From Hymenobacter sp. ISL-91 (GTDB lineage: Bacteria; Bacteroidota; Bacteroidia; Cytophagales; Hymenobacteraceae), in the NCBI RefSeq assembly GCF_018613725.1, contig NZ_JAGGPS010000005.1, positions 78,509 to 125,714 on the forward strand: a stretch of DNA of 47,206 nt. The letters run 5' to 3'. The notes beneath the pieces are model-generated. The model had not been told where the DNA came from. It saw only the letters and a list, made by a program, of their open reading frames with translations, and ran no database searches. Below, in pieces: positions 15,256 to 25,235 of the stretch; position 1 is the stretch's first letter, and the number at the start of each line of letters is the position of its first letter. The position numbers and the translations under genes were made by a program.

Positions 15256-16311
15256 TTACGCCGGAGCCGGGGCCAGCTGGCTCAGCGGAAGTTCTACGCT
15301 AAACCATTCCACCGACTCCGCCACCCGCACCGGTACATCGTGCAATAGCGCTAGGCGGGCGCGCAGCCCAGCCAAGCCGCTGCCTTCGCCCGGCGCGGGC
15401 ACCGGCCGGGGCTGGCGGGCGTTGCGCACTTCCAGGCTGGTAGCCTTTATAATTAGCTGCACGCGTAGGGGCCGGGCGCGGCTACCCAGGTTGTGCTTAA
15501 GGGCATTGGTGAGCAGCTCCTGCCCCACTCCGGGCGGAATCAGCAGGTTTTCCAGCTCGGCAGCAGACACCTGTATATCTTCCTCGAATACATACGCGGC
15601 CCCAAACCGGCGCTGCAGCAAAAACTGGTAGTCGCGAAGAAAGGCCAGTTCTTCAGTCAGGGGCACAGCATCGAGCTGGCGGGTGCGCACCAGGTAGCGG
15701 TAGAGGCTGGCCAGGTGCGTCACGTAGTCGTGGGCAGCTGTATTGGCCGGCTCGATGAGGGCAGCCAGAATGTTGAGGTTGTTGAACAGGAAGTGTGGAT
15801 CGACGTGCTGCTGCAGGGCCCGCAGCCGGGCCTGGGTGGCCTCTTTTTCCAGCTGCTCCAGCTCCAGCCGCAGCCGGGCCGCGTGCTGCTGGTATAGAAA
15901 CGGCAGGTAGATGCCACCTACCAGCAGGTAAAAAAACAGATCCAGAAACAGCCCCCGTCCCAGCCGGTACCAGTCCCACCCAAAGGGCCGGCCCGTCGGC
16001 ATCCAGCTAAAGCCGAAACTGATTGCCAGGGTCAGGACCTGAATCAGCAGCGCATATAGCAACCCGCCGCCCAGCAGCAGCCGCACATAGTACCCGCCAC
16101 CTTCCACTACCGCCTGCTGGCGCTGCCGGGCCCGCTGGTCGAGCTTATCGAGCAGATATACAATAAGCAGCGTTTGCAGAAACAGCCAGAAGGGCGCGTC
16201 GGGGTACAGGTGAAAGTCGGCGGCCTCGGTGGCCAGCGTTAGGCGCGTGAACAGCGCCAGCAGCGTAGCCAGCCCCAGCAGAAACCCGTAAAACCAGATG
16301 GACTTGCGCAT
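15256..16311 (-). CDS. LytS/YpdA-type sensor histidine kinase
   Basis: A 351-residue membrane kinase that partners the LytTR regulator downstream. Hydrophobic segments at about 6-26, 41-56, 78-100 and 120-140 form the membrane part, with no large sensor domain. A coiled stretch (ARLRLELEQLEKEATQARLR) leads to the His_kinase box HVDPHFLFNN, where His173 should be phosphorylated. The ATP-binding part shows the N box in VGQELLTNALKHN and the G box in GSGLAGLRARL. This architecture is the common Bacteroidota LytS-type sensor. The signal is not known. Confidence 0.92.
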   Translation of the reverse strand: MRKSIWFYGFLLGLATLLALFTRLTLATEAADFHLYPDAPFWLFLQTLLIVYLLDKLDQRARQRQQAVVEGGGYYVRLLLGGGLLYALLIQVLTLAISFGFSWMPTGRPFGWDWYRLGRGLFLDLFFYLLVGGIYLPFLYQQHAARLRLELEQLEKEATQARLRALQQHVDPHFLFNNLNILAALIEPANTAAHDYVTHLASLYRYLVRTRQLDAVPLTEELAFLRDYQFLLQRRFGAAYVFEEDIQVSAAELENLLIPPGVGQELLTNALKHNLGSRARPLRVQLIIKATSLEVRNARQPRPVPAPGEGSGLAGLRARLALLHDVPVRVAESVEWFSVELPLSQLAPAPA

Positions 16312-16340
16312 AACCAGCCGAAAAGATACACCCCGCGCCG

Positions 16341-17120
16341 CTACTTACCCGCCACCTGCTGCTTTACTTCCTGGCCCTGCTCATCGAGAAAGCGTAGCAC
16401 CGGCTGGTTGTTTTTATCAACCCCAATACTAAGGCGGGTGCGACCCTGGCTGTCCTTGAAGTCGAGCAGCGACTGGTCGGTGTTGGCCACCAGCATCAGG
16501 CGGGTTTCGCCGCGCTGGTCGGCCATTACCAGCGCCGACGAGCGGCCCATGGTGGTGCCCACAAACATACGGCGCTGCAGGCCCAGTTTGCCTTCGCGTT
16601 GCGCCTGCTTTTTCTCCTCGGGCGTGGCATCCTTGTACTTTGCCTCCGTCACCGCCATCGACTCCTCAGGGGCATCACTAAAGGTGAGGCCCGCCTGGTA
16701 GTTGCTGCCCTGCTGCTGGTAATTGAGGGCAATTACCTGATCCTGCCCGAACCGGTCGAACGATAGGTGGCCACCGGCCGATACTTTTCCGTCCTTGTCT
16801 TTCTTGCCGCCGAAGATGAGGCCGCCGCACTCCTCGCCCTTCTCATTATAGAAGAGCATGCCGGGGTTGGTACGAGCGTAGTCGATATGCTGCCCATCAA
16901 TAGTAACGCCCTGCGGAAACCGCTCCTTGTTACTCATAATCATCTTCACGGTACCGTCGCGCTCCACCAGATTAATGCGTTCCACATTGATTTCGCCGAA
17001 GCGCACGGGCTTGTCGGGTTTGCCAAAGGCGCATAGCAGCGCTACCGCCGGCAGCAGGGTAGCGCCCAGGGCGTAGGCTTTCAGGAATTTCACGTCGCGG
17101 GCTAGTTTCTGAGTGTCCAT
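16341..17120 (-). CDS. Membrane-anchored protein of unknown function
   Basis: A 259-residue protein with one hydrophobic segment at about 15-32 (AYALGATLLPAVALLCAFG) and a long soluble part rich in Gly, Asp and Lys. Repeating units of the type V-x-R-D-x-x-G-x-x-R/K (INLVERDGTVKMIMSN; FKDSQGRTRLSIGVDKNNQP; ALVMADQRGETRLMLV) suggest a beta-helix or repeated-hairpin fold. I do not recognise the family. It is read in the same direction as the kinase and regulator, ends 29 bp before the kinase start, and could be transcribed with them. It would be in the envelope. Confidence 0.75.
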   Translation of the reverse strand: MDTQKLARDVKFLKAYALGATLLPAVALLCAFGKPDKPVRFGEINVERINLVERDGTVKMIMSNKERFPQGVTIDGQHIDYARTNPGMLFYNEKGEECGGLIFGGKKDKDGKVSAGGHLSFDRFGQDQVIALNYQQQGSNYQAGLTFSDAPEESMAVTEAKYKDATPEEKKQAQREGKLGLQRRMFVGTTMGRSSALVMADQRGETRLMLVANTDQSLLDFKDSQGRTRLSIGVDKNNQPVLRFLDEQGQEVKQQVAGK

Positions 17121-17297
17121 GGTAGTAGGGCTTTGGGTTGATGATGAGCCAAAGGTGCAGGCCGGCAGGGTCGGAAGCAGGCCTTTTCGCGTGAGTGCCG
17201 GAAAAATCGGGCGAGTGCCGGAAAGCCGACCGTGAATAGTTGAAAGCTGCCCTCGAATTCGTTACTTTTCCTTTCCCATCTATCCCCACCCCAACTC

Positions 17298-18161
17298 ATG
17301 GATCAACGTATCATCACGCTCTTCAACGAGTACACCCACGCCCCGCTCGGTCGCCGCGACTTCCTGGACCGGCTTCACAAGCTTGCCGGTAGCACGGCTC
17401 TGGCGGCCGCTGCGCTGGCCGTGCTGGAACCAGGCTACGCCAGCGCCGCCACGGCATCGGCCGCGGCCGCCGGCCTGCGCGAAGAAACCGTAAGCTGGCC
17501 AGGTGCTGCTGGCGTTACCATGAAGGGGTACCTAGTTCACCCCAAAGGCCGGAAAAAGCGCGGCGCTGTAGTCATCATCCACGAAAACCGGGGCCTTACG
17601 CCGCACATCAAGGATATAACCCGGCGCGTAGCTGAGGCAGGCTATCTGGCACTGGGCGTCGATGGACTTTCGGAATTCGGCGGCACCCCGGCCAACGAGG
17701 ATGAAGGCCGCACCCTCATTGGCAAGCTCGATAAAGAGCAGACACTGGCTAACTACCTGGCCGCCCTGGCCTACCTACGCCAGCACCCCAACGGTAACGG
17801 CCGCACTGGCTGCGTGGGTTTCTGCTGGGGCGGAGCCCTAGCTAACCGCCTCGCCGTGCACGACACTCAGCTAAATGCGGCCGTGGCTTACTACGGCACG
17901 CAACCGCCCGCCGCAGAAGCCGCTGCTATAAAAGGACACCTGCTGCTACACTACGCCGGCCTCGACGAACGGGTTAATGCTGGCAAAGATGCCTGGCAGG
18001 CCGCATTGCAGGCGGCGGGCACCAAGTACGAGCAATTTGTATACGAGGGCGTAAACCACGCTTTCAACAACGATACCTCACCCGCCCGCTACAATGCCCA
18101 AGCGGCAGCCCAAGCTTGGGGCCGAACCTTGGCACTGTTCCAGAAGCAGCTCCGCGGGTAA
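17298..18161 (+). CDS. Dienelactone hydrolase family protein, Tat-exported
   Basis: An alpha/beta hydrolase of 287 residues. The leader holds twin arginines at 19-20 (LGRRDFL) before a hydrophobic Ala/Leu stretch ending near ASAA, so export by the Tat system is likely. The nucleophile is Cys176 in GFCWGGA, typical of dienelactone hydrolases; the Asp is probably in LDERVNAGK and the His in NHAFNND. Members cleave cyclic dienelactones from aromatic degradation, but many Bacteroidota copies act on other esters. It is divergent from the gene at 17120 and has no degradation pathway beside it, so the substrate is open. Confidence 0.88.
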   Translation: MDQRIITLFNEYTHAPLGRRDFLDRLHKLAGSTALAAAALAVLEPGYASAATASAAAAGLREETVSWPGAAGVTMKGYLVHPKGRKKRGAVVIIHENRGLTPHIKDITRRVAEAGYLALGVDGLSEFGGTPANEDEGRTLIGKLDKEQTLANYLAALAYLRQHPNGNGRTGCVGFCWGGALANRLAVHDTQLNAAVAYYGTQPPAAEAAAIKGHLLLHYAGLDERVNAGKDAWQAALQAAGTKYEQFVYEGVNHAFNNDTSPARYNAQAAAQAWGRTLALFQKQLRG

Positions 18162-18219
18162 CCGATTGGCTGCAAGTATTTTGCTTCTTAAATTTTGATT
18201 AACAATTAGAAACGCGAGA

Positions 18220-19246
18220 ACTACTCTACCCTACTATTTTAGTGGGCTGATAGCGAGCGATTTTACAGCTGATCCACCGCAGCAGGGCGTCTACCATCTG
18301 GGCCATGGGTTCGTGCGGGCTGGTGGCGGGGCGGGTGATTTGGCGCAAGATATTGAGGCCGTGGCGGCTTAGGCTGGTGGCATAGTAGCCATGGTTTTTG
18401 CGGGCAATCGGGGCGCATTTGACGTGGGCCACTGTGCCCACACTTAGGCACAAGGCATAGGCTAAGCTGACCAGGGCGACGAGCTTGCACAACTTGTGGC
18501 GACAACACAAATGACTGACCTCCAGGATAAAGCCCTGCCCTTTCAGGTTTTGGAAGCATTGCTCAATCGTCCACCGCCTAGCATAGAGCTGGTCCATGTA
18601 GGGCAGGCGCATGACAAAATTCAACCCGTTGTCTTTGAGCCATTTTAGCCACACGTGGCCCACAAACTCCCGGTCGCTCAGCACGAGCCCAATGCGGTGC
18701 TTACCCAGCACGTGCACGCAGGTTTGCAGCAAGGCAATGCGGTCGGCTGCACTGGAATTACCGATGCGATTGTCGAGCAACTCCCAGTACAAAGGCACCT
18801 GAAACGCGCCCTGGCCGACGGTAATGAGCAGGATATTGACCTGATACTGCCCAAAGGCCCACTCCATGCGGTCCAGCCGCCGTAGGCGCAGCTTGCCGGT
18901 GGCGGGCAACAGGCTCAGTAGCAAGTGCGCTAGCAGGCCATAATCGAGCGGCACCTCGCGGAAAAAGTCCTGAATGCGGGTCTCGTTGGAGGCCACTTTA
19001 ATCTGGTCGTGAGGTGCTGGGCGACTTCGCCAAACTGCACGTTGCGGCTCTTAATGAGTCCGATAACGAACTGGGCAATAAACTTTTGGCGGGACAGATG
19101 GCGCACAATCGGCACCTGTTGCAAAAGGATCGTAAGTTTGGCCTTGAGGCGTTGCTTCACGGGGCGGAACGGCTGGATGAAGGTGTAGGAACCCCAAGGG
19201 TCGACCGCCCCGTTTTAGCCCTCAAAGTTTATTAGGGCAGAGTAGT
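18220..19246. mobile_element. IS4-family insertion sequence relic
   Basis: The ends carry matching inverted repeats: ACTACTCTACCCTA at 18220-18233 and the complement TAGGGCAGAGTAGT at 19233-19246, 13 of 14 bases identical. The span is only about 1.03 kb and the transposase within is broken (see the pseudogene entry). No target-site duplication is visible. Confidence 0.8.
18226..19160 (-). pseudogene. IS4-family transposase, frameshifted and internally deleted
   Basis: The N-terminal part (MKQRLKAKLTILLQQ, start 19160) runs to EVAQHL, and then the frame breaks near 19009-19012. Adding one A after CTC restores LNDQIKVASNET and joins it to the downstream frame that begins at about 18996 and runs to 18226. 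The second part has the first catalytic Asp region (LDRMEWAFGQ), the second (LSDREFVGH), then jumps from NFVMRLP straight to YARRWTIEQCF at about 18590-18603, where family members normally have a longer insert. YARRWTIEQCFQNLK is the IS4 YREK signature, so the third acidic residue survives. The copy is inactive by at least one frameshift and one deletion. Confidence 0.85.
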
Positions 19247-19428
19247 CTTGCCCTCAAGGGCATAGCTTGAACTAGCGTACTTGAAAATTCAATACATGCC
19301 TAGCGGAAAAAATTGACAGATTTTGATGCCTTTTTAGCATTACTGCATAAATATGCCCATACTTGTACCTACTTTAGCAGTAAAGTATGAGGGATACACC
19401 CACGGTTTCTTTTCTAATAACACTTTTC

Positions 19429-22400
19429 ATGAAAAAAATTTTTCTCACTGCATTACCGCTTGTAGCCCTGTCGGCTACGCAAGTAATGGCTCAGACTCGC
19501 ACTGTTTCGGGTCGGGTAACTGACCGCTCAACTGGTGAAGGAATGCCCGGTGTAACTGTGCTGTTGAAAGGCAGCAACAACGGAGTCTCTACCAACTCGG
19601 ATGGTAGTTATACACTTACCGTACCTGCTACGGGAGGAGTGCTAACATTCAGCTCTATTGGCTTCGTTTCAACTGAGAAGACCATTGGCACTGACAACCA
19701 GATTAACATTGGTCTGTCGGCAGATAGCAAGCAACTAAGCGAAGTGGTGGTAACCGGTTACGGTATTCGCCAGGAAGTAAAGGACCTGACCGGTTCGGTA
19801 GCTCAAGTACAAGAAAAGGCTTTACTGACGCAGCCAGTGCAAAGCTTTGAGCAGTCGCTGACTGGCCGCTTATCGGGGGTACAGGTAACGAACACGGGTG
19901 GTGCATTGGGTGACGCAACGTCGGTTCGTATCCGTGGCGCTAACTCGATTTCGGGCAGCTCACAGCCTCTGTACGTTATTGACGGTGTGCCCATTAGCGG
20001 GCGTGAGAATGCCAACGTATTCAATGGCGGTGACGGCACACGCTACAATCCGCTGGCTGATATTAACCCTAATGACATTGAATCGGTACAGGTGTTGAAG
20101 GATGCCTCAGCCGCTGCTATCTACGGTTCGCGGGCTGCTAACGGTGTAATCCTGATTACCACCAAGCGAGGCAAAAACGGCAAAAACCAGCTGTCGATTA
20201 ACTCTTACGTAGGTATCTTCCAGGCTACTCGTCTGCCAGATCTACTAAACGGTGATGAATTCGCTGCCATTCAGAATGAGAAAGGTACCAACGCCGGCCG
20301 CACCACGCCATTAGCCAATGATATAGATGTCGACGGCGACGGTCAACCTGATCGTACCGACTGGCTGAAGGAAGTATTCCGCAATGGCTTCTCGCAGAAC
20401 TACCAGCTGGCTCTTTCCGGTGGCAACGATAAAGCCACTTATTATGGTTCTGTTGACTATAGCGACCAGAAAGGCGTTGTTTCTCAGAATCGTCTTCGTC
20501 GGGCTTCGGCTCGCATGAACCTCGATGTAACTCCTAAAACGTGGTTGAAAGGTGGCGTTAGCTTGGGTTACTCGCAGGCTCTCAACAAAGGTGTGCTGAC
20601 CGACCGTTATTTGGCTGGTGCCACAGTTTCGGGCTACAGCGCGCCGCCCAACGTACCAGTGTACAACCCTGATGGCACGTATTACCTGAACTCGCTGGGC
20701 AACCTGGGTGATGGTAGAAATGCCGGCACCAACTATCTCTTTGCCTTCTCAAACCCACGTGCCGTTCTCGATCTGCAGCGTAACGAAAACACGTCGCGTC
20801 GTCTGCTGGGCAACGGTTATCTGACGGTAACGCCCATCAAAGGGCTGAACTTGACAACCAAGTATGGCCTTGACTACCTAGACAACTTTGAGGACCAATA
20901 TAGCGACGTGCGTTTGTCGGGCTTGGGTCGTTCCTTCGGTGGCTTGATTCAGAACAACCGCCTGGACAGCTACCAGTACAACTGGCAGAACTTTATTAAC
21001 TACAACACGCTACTGGCTGGCAAGCATGAGGTAAGCGGCACTGTAGGTGTTGAATTCCAGAATTTCAACGAAACTCAGCTGTATGTGGGTGCAAGCCAAC
21101 TAGCTGACCCAAAGTTCAATAAAATTTACGATGGCCTTTCTTCAGGTGACCCCTTCAATGGTGGTACGGAGTTCGGCCGTGGCTTCCGCTCGTATTACGG
21201 CAACGTAGCCTATTCGTTTGACAACCGCTATTATCTCACCTTCACTGCCCGGTCTGACGCTAGTTCGCAGTTTGGTGCCAACAACCAGTCAGGCTTCTTC
21301 CCTGGCGGTTCGATCGGCTGGCGCATTTCAGAAGAATCATTCATGCAGGGTCTTAAGCCTGTTTTGAGTGACCTTAAGCTACGCGCCAGCTACGGTAAAG
21401 TAGGTAACTCCAACGGTATTGGCTCGTACGCTTCCCGTACATTGGCCGGTGGTGGTCGTTACGTCGACCTAAACGGATTCGGCATCACCCAGCTCGGCAA
21501 CGACGATCTGCGCTGGGAGTCTTCGAAGAAACTGGACATTGGTCTGGACGCCACACTGCTTTCAGACCGGATTACGGTTACTCTCGATTACTTCAACAAC
21601 GACATTGATGGACTGTTGCTGAATGCGCCTACAGCCTTTACGTTGGGCGTACCCGGTAGCTCGGTGGCTCGTAATATTGGCCGGATGGTCAATAAGGGTT
21701 TCGAAGCCAATCTGGGAACAGTAAACGTAAATACTGAGGGCGGCTTCCGCTGGTCGTCGAACATCAACTTCACAACACTGAAGAACGAAGTGAAGGAGCT
21801 TAGCTCACCAACCGATATCAACTCGGGCGTAAACCGTGCCAGTATAGGCCGGCCATTGGGAGTATATCAGCTCATCCGTTGGGCCGGAGTAAACCCCGCT
21901 AATGGTAATGCTCAATTTTTAGACGCCGCAGGAACTGTTAAGCAGTATGATGCTGTTGCTCGTAAGTGGCTCACTGAGAGCGGTGATGCTACCTCAGCCA
22001 TCACGCAGGCTGACGCCGTTTACACTGACCGCACGGGATACCCCACCTACTATGGTGGTTTTGACAACACTATCTCTTACAAAGGCATCGAGCTTGGCAT
22101 CTTCCTGCAGTTCAGTGGTGGCAACAAAATCTACAACGGTACTCGCGCTAGCTTGCTGACCACCTCGTTCGCTAACAACTTGGATGAAATCAAGGACCGC
22201 TGGACGACTGCCGGCCAGAACACGGATATCCCAAAGCTGGTGCTACAGGATGCGGTGTCGACCCAAGCTTCGACCCGTTGGCTGGAGGATGGCGACTTCC
22301 TGCGTGTTCGCCAGATTAACTTGGGCTACAATCTTCCCGAGACTATGACGGAACGCTATGGCATTGGCCGGGCCCGGATTTATGCGCAGGTACAGAATGC

Positions 22401-22539
22401 CTTTGTATTTACCAAGTATAGTGTTGGTGACCCGGAGGTAAACTCCAACCGTAACAACACTAACATCGCTTACGGTATTGACAACCGTTCGGTACCCCAG
22501 ACCCGAGCTTACACGCTTGGCCTAAACCTCAGCTTCTAG
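19429..22539 (+). CDS. SusC/RagA-type TonB-dependent outer-membrane transporter
   Basis: A 1036-residue outer-membrane importer that, with its SusD partner, takes up oligosaccharides or peptides using TonB energy. A signal peptide (MKKIFLTALPLVALSATQVM, cut after AQ) is followed by a carboxypeptidase-like regulatory domain (about 25-100), a plug domain with SEVVVTGYGIRQ and VRIRGANSIS, and the beta-barrel ending in LGLNLSF with the terminal aromatic residue. I chose the ATG at 19429 over 19387 because only that start gives a clean leader. It is followed 17 bp later by susD. No glycosidase, sulfatase or sigma/anti-sigma regulator is present, so substrate and control are unknown. Its DNA is visibly more A/T-rich than its flanks. 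Confidence 0.95.
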   Translation: MKKIFLTALPLVALSATQVMAQTRTVSGRVTDRSTGEGMPGVTVLLKGSNNGVSTNSDGSYTLTVPATGGVLTFSSIGFVSTEKTIGTDNQINIGLSADSKQLSEVVVTGYGIRQEVKDLTGSVAQVQEKALLTQPVQSFEQSLTGRLSGVQVTNTGGALGDATSVRIRGANSISGSSQPLYVIDGVPISGRENANVFNGGDGTRYNPLADINPNDIESVQVLKDASAAAIYGSRAANGVILITTKRGKNGKNQLSINSYVGIFQATRLPDLLNGDEFAAIQNEKGTNAGRTTPLANDIDVDGDGQPDRTDWLKEVFRNGFSQNYQLALSGGNDKATYYGSVDYSDQKGVVSQNRLRRASARMNLDVTPKTWLKGGVSLGYSQALNKGVLTDRYLAGATVSGYSAPPNVPVYNPDGTYYLNSLGNLGDGRNAGTNYLFAFSNPRAVLDLQRNENTSRRLLGNGYLTVTPIKGLNLTTKYGLDYLDNFEDQYSDVRLSGLGRSFGGLIQNNRLDSYQYNWQNFINYNTLLAGKHEVSGTVGVEFQNFNETQLYVGASQLADPKFNKIYDGLSSGDPFNGGTEFGRGFRSYYGNVAYSFDNRYYLTFTARSDASSQFGANNQSGFFPGGSIGWRISEESFMQGLKPVLSDLKLRASYGKVGNSNGIGSYASRTLAGGGRYVDLNGFGITQLGNDDLRWESSKKLDIGLDATLLSDRITVTLDYFNNDIDGLLLNAPTAFTLGVPGSSVARNIGRMVNKGFEANLGTVNVNTEGGFRWSSNINFTTLKNEVKELSSPTDINSGVNRASIGRPLGVYQLIRWAGVNPANGNAQFLDAAGTVKQYDAVARKWLTESGDATSAITQADAVYTDRTGYPTYYGGFDNTISYKGIELGIFLQFSGGNKIYNGTRASLLTTSFANNLDEIKDRWTTAGQNTDIPKLVLQDAVSTQASTRWLEDGDFLRVRQINLGYNLPETMTERYGIGRARIYAQVQNAFVFTKYSVGDPEVNSNRNNTNIAYGIDNRSVPQTRAYTLGLNLSF

Positions 22540-22556
22540 CCTTAATTTAGTTTAAC

Positions 22557-23981
22557 ATGTTTCGTTCAACTTTCAACAAGTTCGCTTTAGGTCTTGTCTT
22601 CACGGCAATGGCTTCGAGTTGCGATGTTCTCACACAGGATCCGCCAACCGCTTTCACTATTGATGAGACGTTTGCAAACCCTACCCGCATCGAACAGTCG
22701 CTGTTTGGTGTCTATGATGGTCTGCAGGATGCTGAGTTTCTGGGAGGCCGGGCACTGATCTATTCCGACATTCGCTCGGGTGAGACCAGCCAGAACACCA
22801 CTTATTTCGGCAACGTGCCGCTGTTCCAGCAGCTTTCCACTGATGTCTATGCGACCAATGCTTGGGCTGGAGGCTACCGGACTATTTTCTCGGCTAACTC
22901 CTTCATGCAGAACCTGACGGCTAATCAAAGCAAGGTTTCGGCCGAGGTAGCTGCCCAGTACACTGCCGAAGCCAAGTTTGTGCGCTCGTTGACGCTCTTT
23001 CACTTGGTAAATCTGTTTGCGCAGCCCTACAACTTCACGCCAGATGCTTCGCATCCGGGTGTAGTTATCCAGCTAACGGCCCCCAAGAGCGGCGCTGAAG
23101 CCTTTGACGCAGCTGCTTTATTGCCGCGTTCCTCAGTTAAGGAGGTATACGATCAGCTTATTCAAGACCTGACCGAAATTATTCCTGCTTTGCCCAGCAC
23201 GTACCCAGATGCGTTTTCGCGCGTAGGTCGTGCTACCAAAGGTGCTGCTCAGGGTTTGTTAGCCCGGGTATACCTCTATAAAGGCGACTATGCCAACGCG
23301 GCTCTCGTGTCTAAGCAGATCATTGACTCCGGTAATTTCAGGCTCAATGCTGATCCAGGTACGGCTTTCTCCAACTACACCACTGCCGAGTCCATCTTCT
23401 CGGTGGCGCATAACCTTCAGGATAACCCGAACACCAACAACGCTATTGGCCAACATTATGGCGTCTCGCGTCGGGGTGATATTGCTATCAAGCCTTTCGC
23501 TGATATTTCAGCCACTATTTTCCCGGCTGATGACAAGCGTCGGTCATTGATTGTTAGAAACGCAACAGGTACACCTTTCACTAACAAGTTCAACGCAGTC
23601 GAAAACTGGACTCCAATTGTTCGCTACCCCGAAGTATTGCTGACTCGTGCTGAAGCACTAGCCCAAACTGCAGGCGTAACGACAGAGGCAGTAAGCTTGC
23701 TTAACCAAGTCCGTGACCGGTCGAAAGGAGCTACTCAGGTGTCATACACTATTGCAAACTTTGCCAATAAGCAGGCATTAATTGATGCCATTTTGACCGA
23801 GCGCCGTTTAGAATTGGCATTCGAGGGCTTCCGCTTATATGATCTGTTGCGCTACAAAAATGGCGTACCTGCTCACGACGGTATCCCAGCTATTGCTTAC
23901 GGTGATGATAAGTTGATCTTCCCAATTCCCAACCGTGATGTTCTGTTGAACCCCAAGCTGGTTCAGAACCCTGGTTATTAA
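22557..23981 (+). CDS. SusD-family nutrient-binding lipoprotein
   Basis: A 474-residue surface lipoprotein forming the lid on the SusC barrel. The leader ends in the lipobox ASSC (Cys22). The TPR-like helical scaffold is visible in YTAEAKFVRSLTLFHLVNLF and AAQGLLARVYLYKGDYANAA; the C-terminal RagB/SusD block appears as VRYPEVLLTRAEALAQ, LNQVRDRS and LTERRLELAFEGFRLYDLLR. At 474 residues it is on the short side of the family. It is co-transcribed with the SusC gene (17-bp gap) and ended by a strong hairpin. Ligand specificity cannot be read from the sequence. Confidence 0.95.
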   Translation: MFRSTFNKFALGLVFTAMASSCDVLTQDPPTAFTIDETFANPTRIEQSLFGVYDGLQDAEFLGGRALIYSDIRSGETSQNTTYFGNVPLFQQLSTDVYATNAWAGGYRTIFSANSFMQNLTANQSKVSAEVAAQYTAEAKFVRSLTLFHLVNLFAQPYNFTPDASHPGVVIQLTAPKSGAEAFDAAALLPRSSVKEVYDQLIQDLTEIIPALPSTYPDAFSRVGRATKGAAQGLLARVYLYKGDYANAALVSKQIIDSGNFRLNADPGTAFSNYTTAESIFSVAHNLQDNPNTNNAIGQHYGVSRRGDIAIKPFADISATIFPADDKRRSLIVRNATGTPFTNKFNAVENWTPIVRYPEVLLTRAEALAQTAGVTTEAVSLLNQVRDRSKGATQVSYTIANFANKQALIDAILTERRLELAFEGFRLYDLLRYKNGVPAHDGIPAIAYGDDKLIFPIPNRDVLLNPKLVQNPGY

Positions 23982-24017
23982 AAACCGGAATCAAGGTCAA
24001 ATATTTAGTATTGAATA

Positions 24018-24053
24018 TAAAAAATGCCCCGATTTATATCGGGGCATTTTTTA
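24018..24053 (+). terminator. Terminator of the SusCD operon
   Basis: AAAAATGCCCC pairs with GGGGCATTTTT around a 10-base loop and is followed by T residues. Confidence 0.9.
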
Positions 24054-24133
24054 TGGATTATTATTTTACTCACCTAGAAAATAACCCTTAATGCTCGATC
24101 TGGTAAAGAAATACCATCTACACGAGATAGTTA

Positions 24134-25231
24134 TACTCGTCAGGAAGTGAGTTGCGAATCGAGGATATGATATTTTCGAGTTAGCAAGGACACGAGGTCG
24201 TGCTCGAACTCCGGGAGTCGAGTGAAGAAGTTGAGCACGGCCTGCCGAAACTGGCCCTTGGTGCGGTAGAAGGTGGTGTTGATAATCTTCTGGCGCAGAT
24301 ACTTCCACAACCGCTCGATCAGGTCCAGGTTGGGCGAGTAGGGCGGCAAGAACACCTGCACGATCGGCTTGCCTTGCAGCCACTGCGTCAGCTCTTTGTT
24401 TTTGTAGTAGCGCGCTTTGTCGCAGATGACGTAGATCGTGCCCGCTGTGGGGTGGGCCGCTAATAGCCGCTCGTAGAGGCGGCGTGTACTCTGCGCATCG
24501 ACCCGGCTGGTTTCATCCAGCAGCAACTGCGTGGGCTGGTAGGCATTGACGGCTGCGTTCAGGTTCACCCGCTCGCTGCCGCTGACGGTGAGCAGCGGCC
24601 GCTCTTCTCCGACCTGGCACCAGGCTCGGGTAGAGCGCGTGTTGTGGGTAGGGTGGGCCGCGTCGGCGTAGTAAAGTACGGCCCCACCGGCCTCGACCTG
24701 GGCCTCCAGCACGGCCAGGTCGGTCAAAAAGGCCTGTTGCGCGGCCGCATTGGCCGCACAGGGCACGGGCGTGGTCAGTTTGTAAAGCCCAGCCGGTGCA
24801 ACAGGTCCGTCAGCCCGGAGCGGGAGAAACTGACCTGGAAAGTCGCTTGCACCCACCTCAGCAGCGCGGCGCAGTCCTATAAAGGGTTGAATTGACTTGG
24901 TGGCAGAGGTGGGCCAACTGCGCGCTGGTGAGCAGGCCCCAGTAGCCGGGCTGCTCATGTAGCAGGTACTTGTCTAGGCCCAGCGCAGCGAAGGCGGCGG
25001 CGTAGCGGTAGACCGTGACTTGATCCAGACCTAGGTCTTCGGCCACGCTGGCCGGCGAGCGGCCCTTGTCGAGCAGCAGCAGCACGGTCACCTGTACGTA
25101 GCCCTCGTCGTTGCGCCGCTGGCGTTACAGCTGCCGCAAGTGCTGGCGTTGGGCGTCGGTCAACTGCACGTTCATGCCGTAAGAGTAGTACTTTTGACTG
25201 ACAAGTTTCGCAAACTACTTCGCGACAAGTA
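24134..25231. mobile_element. IS630-family insertion sequence relic with TA target site
   Basis: Imperfect inverted ends (TACTCGTCAGGAAGTG inward from 24134; TACTTGTCGCGAAGTA on the complement inward from 25231) are bordered on both sides by TA (24132-24133 and 25232-25233), the target duplication expected for the IS630/Tc1-mariner group. The element is about 1.1 kb. Confidence 0.82.
24140..25175 (-). pseudogene. IS630-family transposase with nonsense and frameshift mutations
   Basis: Reading from the ATG at 25175 (MNVQLTDAQRQHLRQL), a TAA at 25125-25127 interrupts what should be a Gln codon; the frame then continues as the helix-turn-helix part (VAEDLGLDQVTVYRYAAAF). Near 24878 one base is missing after STLY, and the next frame reads DCAALLRWVQATFQVSFSRS to LLHRLGFT. 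About four bases are missing near 24790, after which the catalytic DDE_3 part is intact: YYADAAHPTHNTRSTRAWC, ICDKARYYKNKEL (normally D-N; here D-K) and FLPPYSPNLDLIERLWKYLR. The copy is dead through at least three lesions. Confidence 0.85.
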
Positions 25232-25235
25232 TAAT

